The notes under the pieces are model-generated. The model worked only from the letters and a program-made list of their open reading frames with translations, had not been told where the DNA came from and made no database searches. DNA of 40,361 nt from JBJEQG01 sp051881635 (lineage in GTDB: Bacteria; Bacillota; Clostridia; Oscillospirales; Acutalibacteraceae): contig JBJEQG010000138.1 in assembly GCA_051881635.1 (NCBI GenBank), forward strand, positions 1 to 40,361, in the 5' to 3' direction. A program made the position numbers and the translations under genes. This document shows positions 38,609 to 40,361 of the stretch, piece after piece (positions within the stretch are counted from its first letter, which is position 1; each line of letters begins with the position of its first letter).

Positions 38609-39433
38609 TTATTCGCCAACCTCTGCATTTTTCATACTTGCGGCAAGGCGTTTCTTTTTCTCCTCCAAAAGTTTTTCTTTTTTCTTTTGGGCGGGGAGAA
38701 TGACACGGCGATGATATTCGTTTGCGACTTCGGCAGAAGAACCGGACATAGTGATAGTGCCGTTTTCAAGCCAAATGGCGTGACGGCAGAGTTTTTTTAC
38801 CTGTGAAGTGTTATGGGATACGAATAAAAAGGTTGTGCCGTTGCTCAGAAGTTTTTGGACACGCTCCTCACACTTGATACGGAATGCCATATCGCCAACG
38901 GACAAAACTTCATCGGCAATAACAATATCGGCATTGACGGAAGTGGCAACGGCAAATCCCAAGCGTGCCATCATACCGGAAGAAAAATTTTTGACGGGAA
39001 CATCAACGAATTTTTCAAGTTCCGCAAAATCAATAATTTCGTCAAAGTGGCGGTCAATGTATTTTCTGGTATGCCCGTGCATAGCACCCGAAAGATAGAT
39101 ATTCTCACGGGCAGTAAGACTGCGGTCAAAACCGCCGGTAATCTCAATAAGTGGGGCAATCGTGCCTTTGGTGACAACACGCCCTTTGGTCGGCTTTAAG
39201 ATACCGGCAATAACTTTCAAGAGAGTGGATTTTCCTGAGCCATTGACACCCATAAGGGCAAGGGACGCTCCTTGTTCTACCTGAAAGTTGATATTGCGTA
39301 AAGCCCAAAACTCCTCAAAGTGAAGATTGTGTTTAAACAGATTGACGAAATATTCTTTCAGACCGTCCTCTTTGTTTGAACTCATGTTAAACATCATGGA
39401 AACATTTTCAACAGATACACTGATTTCGGACAT
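38609..39433 (-). CDS. tagH: polysaccharide/teichoic acid ABC exporter ATPase (TagH-like)
   Basis: 274 residues. The family opens with VSVENVSMMFNM before the ATPase core. Walker A GVNGSGKST (62-70), signature around NFSSGMMARL (149-158), Walker B DIVIADEVLSVGD (169-181) and SHN for the switch His are present. The insertion KEDGLKEYFVNLF near residue 21 is typical of polysaccharide exporters. The C-terminal tail is Lys-rich, without the SH3/LysM extension of Bacillus TagH. ATG 39433 is used; GTG 39445 lies within the ribosome site. Partner of the permease 17 bases upstream. Confidence 0.9.
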   Translation of the reverse strand: MSEISVSVENVSMMFNMSSNKEDGLKEYFVNLFKHNLHFEEFWALRNINFQVEQGASLALMGVNGSGKSTLLKVIAGILKPTKGRVVTKGTIAPLIEITGGFDRSLTARENIYLSGAMHGHTRKYIDRHFDEIIDFAELEKFVDVPVKNFSSGMMARLGFAVATSVNADIVIADEVLSVGDMAFRIKCEERVQKLLSNGTTFLFVSHNTSQVKKLCRHAIWLENGTITMSGSSAEVANEYHRRVILPAQKKKEKLLEEKKKRLAASMKNAEVGE

Positions 39434-39450
39434 AGGGTTAATCACTCCTG

Positions 39451-40227
39451 TTAAATATAAAGCAAAAAGTTGTCTTTTTTCTCCCTGAATACGGTAATGC
39501 CCATAAATAAAGTCAAAAGGCTGTACACTGTGGCGATAATAATGAACTTTTCGGAGGGCATTTGTCCGTCAAGAATAATATTACGGAACATCTCGATAAA
39601 TATATACAAGGGGTTGAGGTCCCAAAGAAAACGGAAACTGTCGGGGATAATATCAATCGGATAGAAAAGCGGTGTAGCATACATCCAAAGTCGTGTAAAT
39701 ATGCCGTAAAGATGTTGCAGGTCACGCAGAGATGTGCCGTAAGCGGCGGTAATCAGCGTCAAACCGAGTGTAAATATAAAAGGGAAAACAAAGATAATTG
39801 GCGTTAGAAGCATATAGGGAGTAAACGGTACACCGAGAGCAAATGTGATAGCAAAAAACGGGATAAGGGAAATAATTGTTGTCGTAAAATGCAGAATTAC
39901 TTGCGACAGCACAAAGAAATAGGTTGGCACATTGATTTTCTTAATCAGACCTGCATTAACAATAATGGCATTCATACCCAGACGAGAAGCTGTAGTTACA
40001 AACTCAAATATAATATGGCCGCAAAACCAATAAATCGGATAAAATTCAATTTGACGCTTAAAGATTGTAGAAAAGATAATGGTCATCAAAATCATCAGAA
40101 GCAAAGGGTTGAGCATTGTCCAAAAAACACCGAAAAAAGAACGGTAGTATTTTTTCTTTAAGTCACGACGAACTAAAAGTTTTAAAAATTCAAAATAGGT
40201 CATAAAATCGTTGAGTGCTTGTTTCAT
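39451..40227 (-). CDS. tagG: polysaccharide/teichoic acid ABC exporter permease (TagG-like)
   Basis: A 258-residue ABC-2 permease with six membrane helices (about 33-53, 62-80, 100-125, 135-165, 172-195 and 228-248). The N-terminal amphipathic start LLVRRDLKKKYYRSFFGVFWTMLNP and YATPLFYPIDIIP with NPLYIFIEMFRNIILDG are the family hallmarks. With the TagH-like ATPase it would carry a lipid-linked polymer across the membrane. Ribosome site GGAGG is 13 bases before the ATG, rather far. First gene of the operon running to 35388. Confidence 0.9.
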   Translation of the reverse strand: MKQALNDFMTYFEFLKLLVRRDLKKKYYRSFFGVFWTMLNPLLLMILMTIIFSTIFKRQIEFYPIYWFCGHIIFEFVTTASRLGMNAIIVNAGLIKKINVPTYFFVLSQVILHFTTTIISLIPFFAITFALGVPFTPYMLLTPIIFVFPFIFTLGLTLITAAYGTSLRDLQHLYGIFTRLWMYATPLFYPIDIIPDSFRFLWDLNPLYIFIEMFRNIILDGQMPSEKFIIIATVYSLLTLFMGITVFREKKDNFLLYI

Positions 40228-40315
40228 ATTTTTATGAAAGCCTCCGTTTCTAAATCTTGTTTATTTTATGTATTTCTTTATGAAAATGTTGTAATCATTT
40301 TAAGTTTCAGTTATA

Positions 40316-40324
40316 ATTATAACA
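40316..40324 (-). promoter_or_regulatory. extended -10 promoter of the polymer-export operon
   Basis: On the reverse strand: TG (40324-40323), one base, TATAAT (40321-40316), with no good -35 at 17 bases. The leader is about 80 bases. Confidence 0.6.
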
Positions 40325-40361
40325 TCAGCATTCAATAAAGTCTATCAATTTTTTCATTTTC

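Noticed and set aside
1..40361. CRISPR array, insertion sequence, integrase or prophage genes
   Set aside because: No regularly spaced repeats, transposase or phage-type products were seen on either strand.

Overview
The window looks like a draft-assembly scaffold from a low-GC, spore-forming member of the Firmicutes, most likely a gut-type Clostridia of the Oscillospiraceae/Ruminococcaceae kind. The grounds are AT-rich codon use, AGGAGG-type ribosome sites, several TTG starts, sigma-A promoters with 17-base spacers, the eukaryote-like single-chain glycyl-tRNA synthetase, LuxS, PyrK/PyrD type 1B, YerB, and a CwlJ-GerQ spore germination pair. A run of exactly 100 N (31229-31328) marks an assembly join. 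I ran no searches; all family calls come from reading the translations.

Layout. 1-403: end of a tRNA cluster with stacked terminators. 404-568: a tiny reverse gene. 605-4349: an operon of a membrane/coiled-coil (XpaC-like) protein, a surface solute-binding/VWA protein and TelA, then yqeY (4441-4887). 4993-5784: a reverse-strand metallo-beta-lactamase-fold protein that has lost its metal ligands. 6038-7624: a parvulin foldase lipoprotein. 7748-9103: a NYN-domain protein. 9215-10730 (reverse): pyrophosphatase and a membrane protein. 10912-15113: YerB lipoprotein, then a luxS-led run with an SGNH esterase, a sirtuin overlapping a GNAT acetyltransferase, and a methyltransferase. 15273-16649 (reverse): glyQS. 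16893-21244: pyrK-pyrD, an unknown gene, a histidine phosphatase, ruvX and a VanZ-like protein. 21376-22476: glf. 22643-24865: a zinc-ribbon/TPR-like/NPCBM membrane protein.

From 24936 to the end every gene is on the reverse strand. 24936-25985 holds cwlJ and gerQ. 26134-32087 is the most unusual part: a MacB-like ABC transporter with a split permease pair, three paralogous membrane-anchored proteins plus the remnant of a fourth, and a six-cysteine secreted protein. Two transcription starts there share a nearly identical 58-base upstream element, and the assembly gap lies in the same locus. 32148-35333 is ilvB-ilvN-ilvC. 35388-40227 is a cell-wall glycopolymer operon (TagG-like and TagH-like exporter, glycosyltransferase, Ig-like-domain surface protein, TarI/IspD-like cytidylyltransferase).

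The best candidate for an undescribed system is 26134-32087. I read it as a cell-surface module: secreted cysteine-rich protein, expanded family of anchored proteins and an FtsX/MacB-type transporter under shared control. Its function cannot be told from sequence alone.
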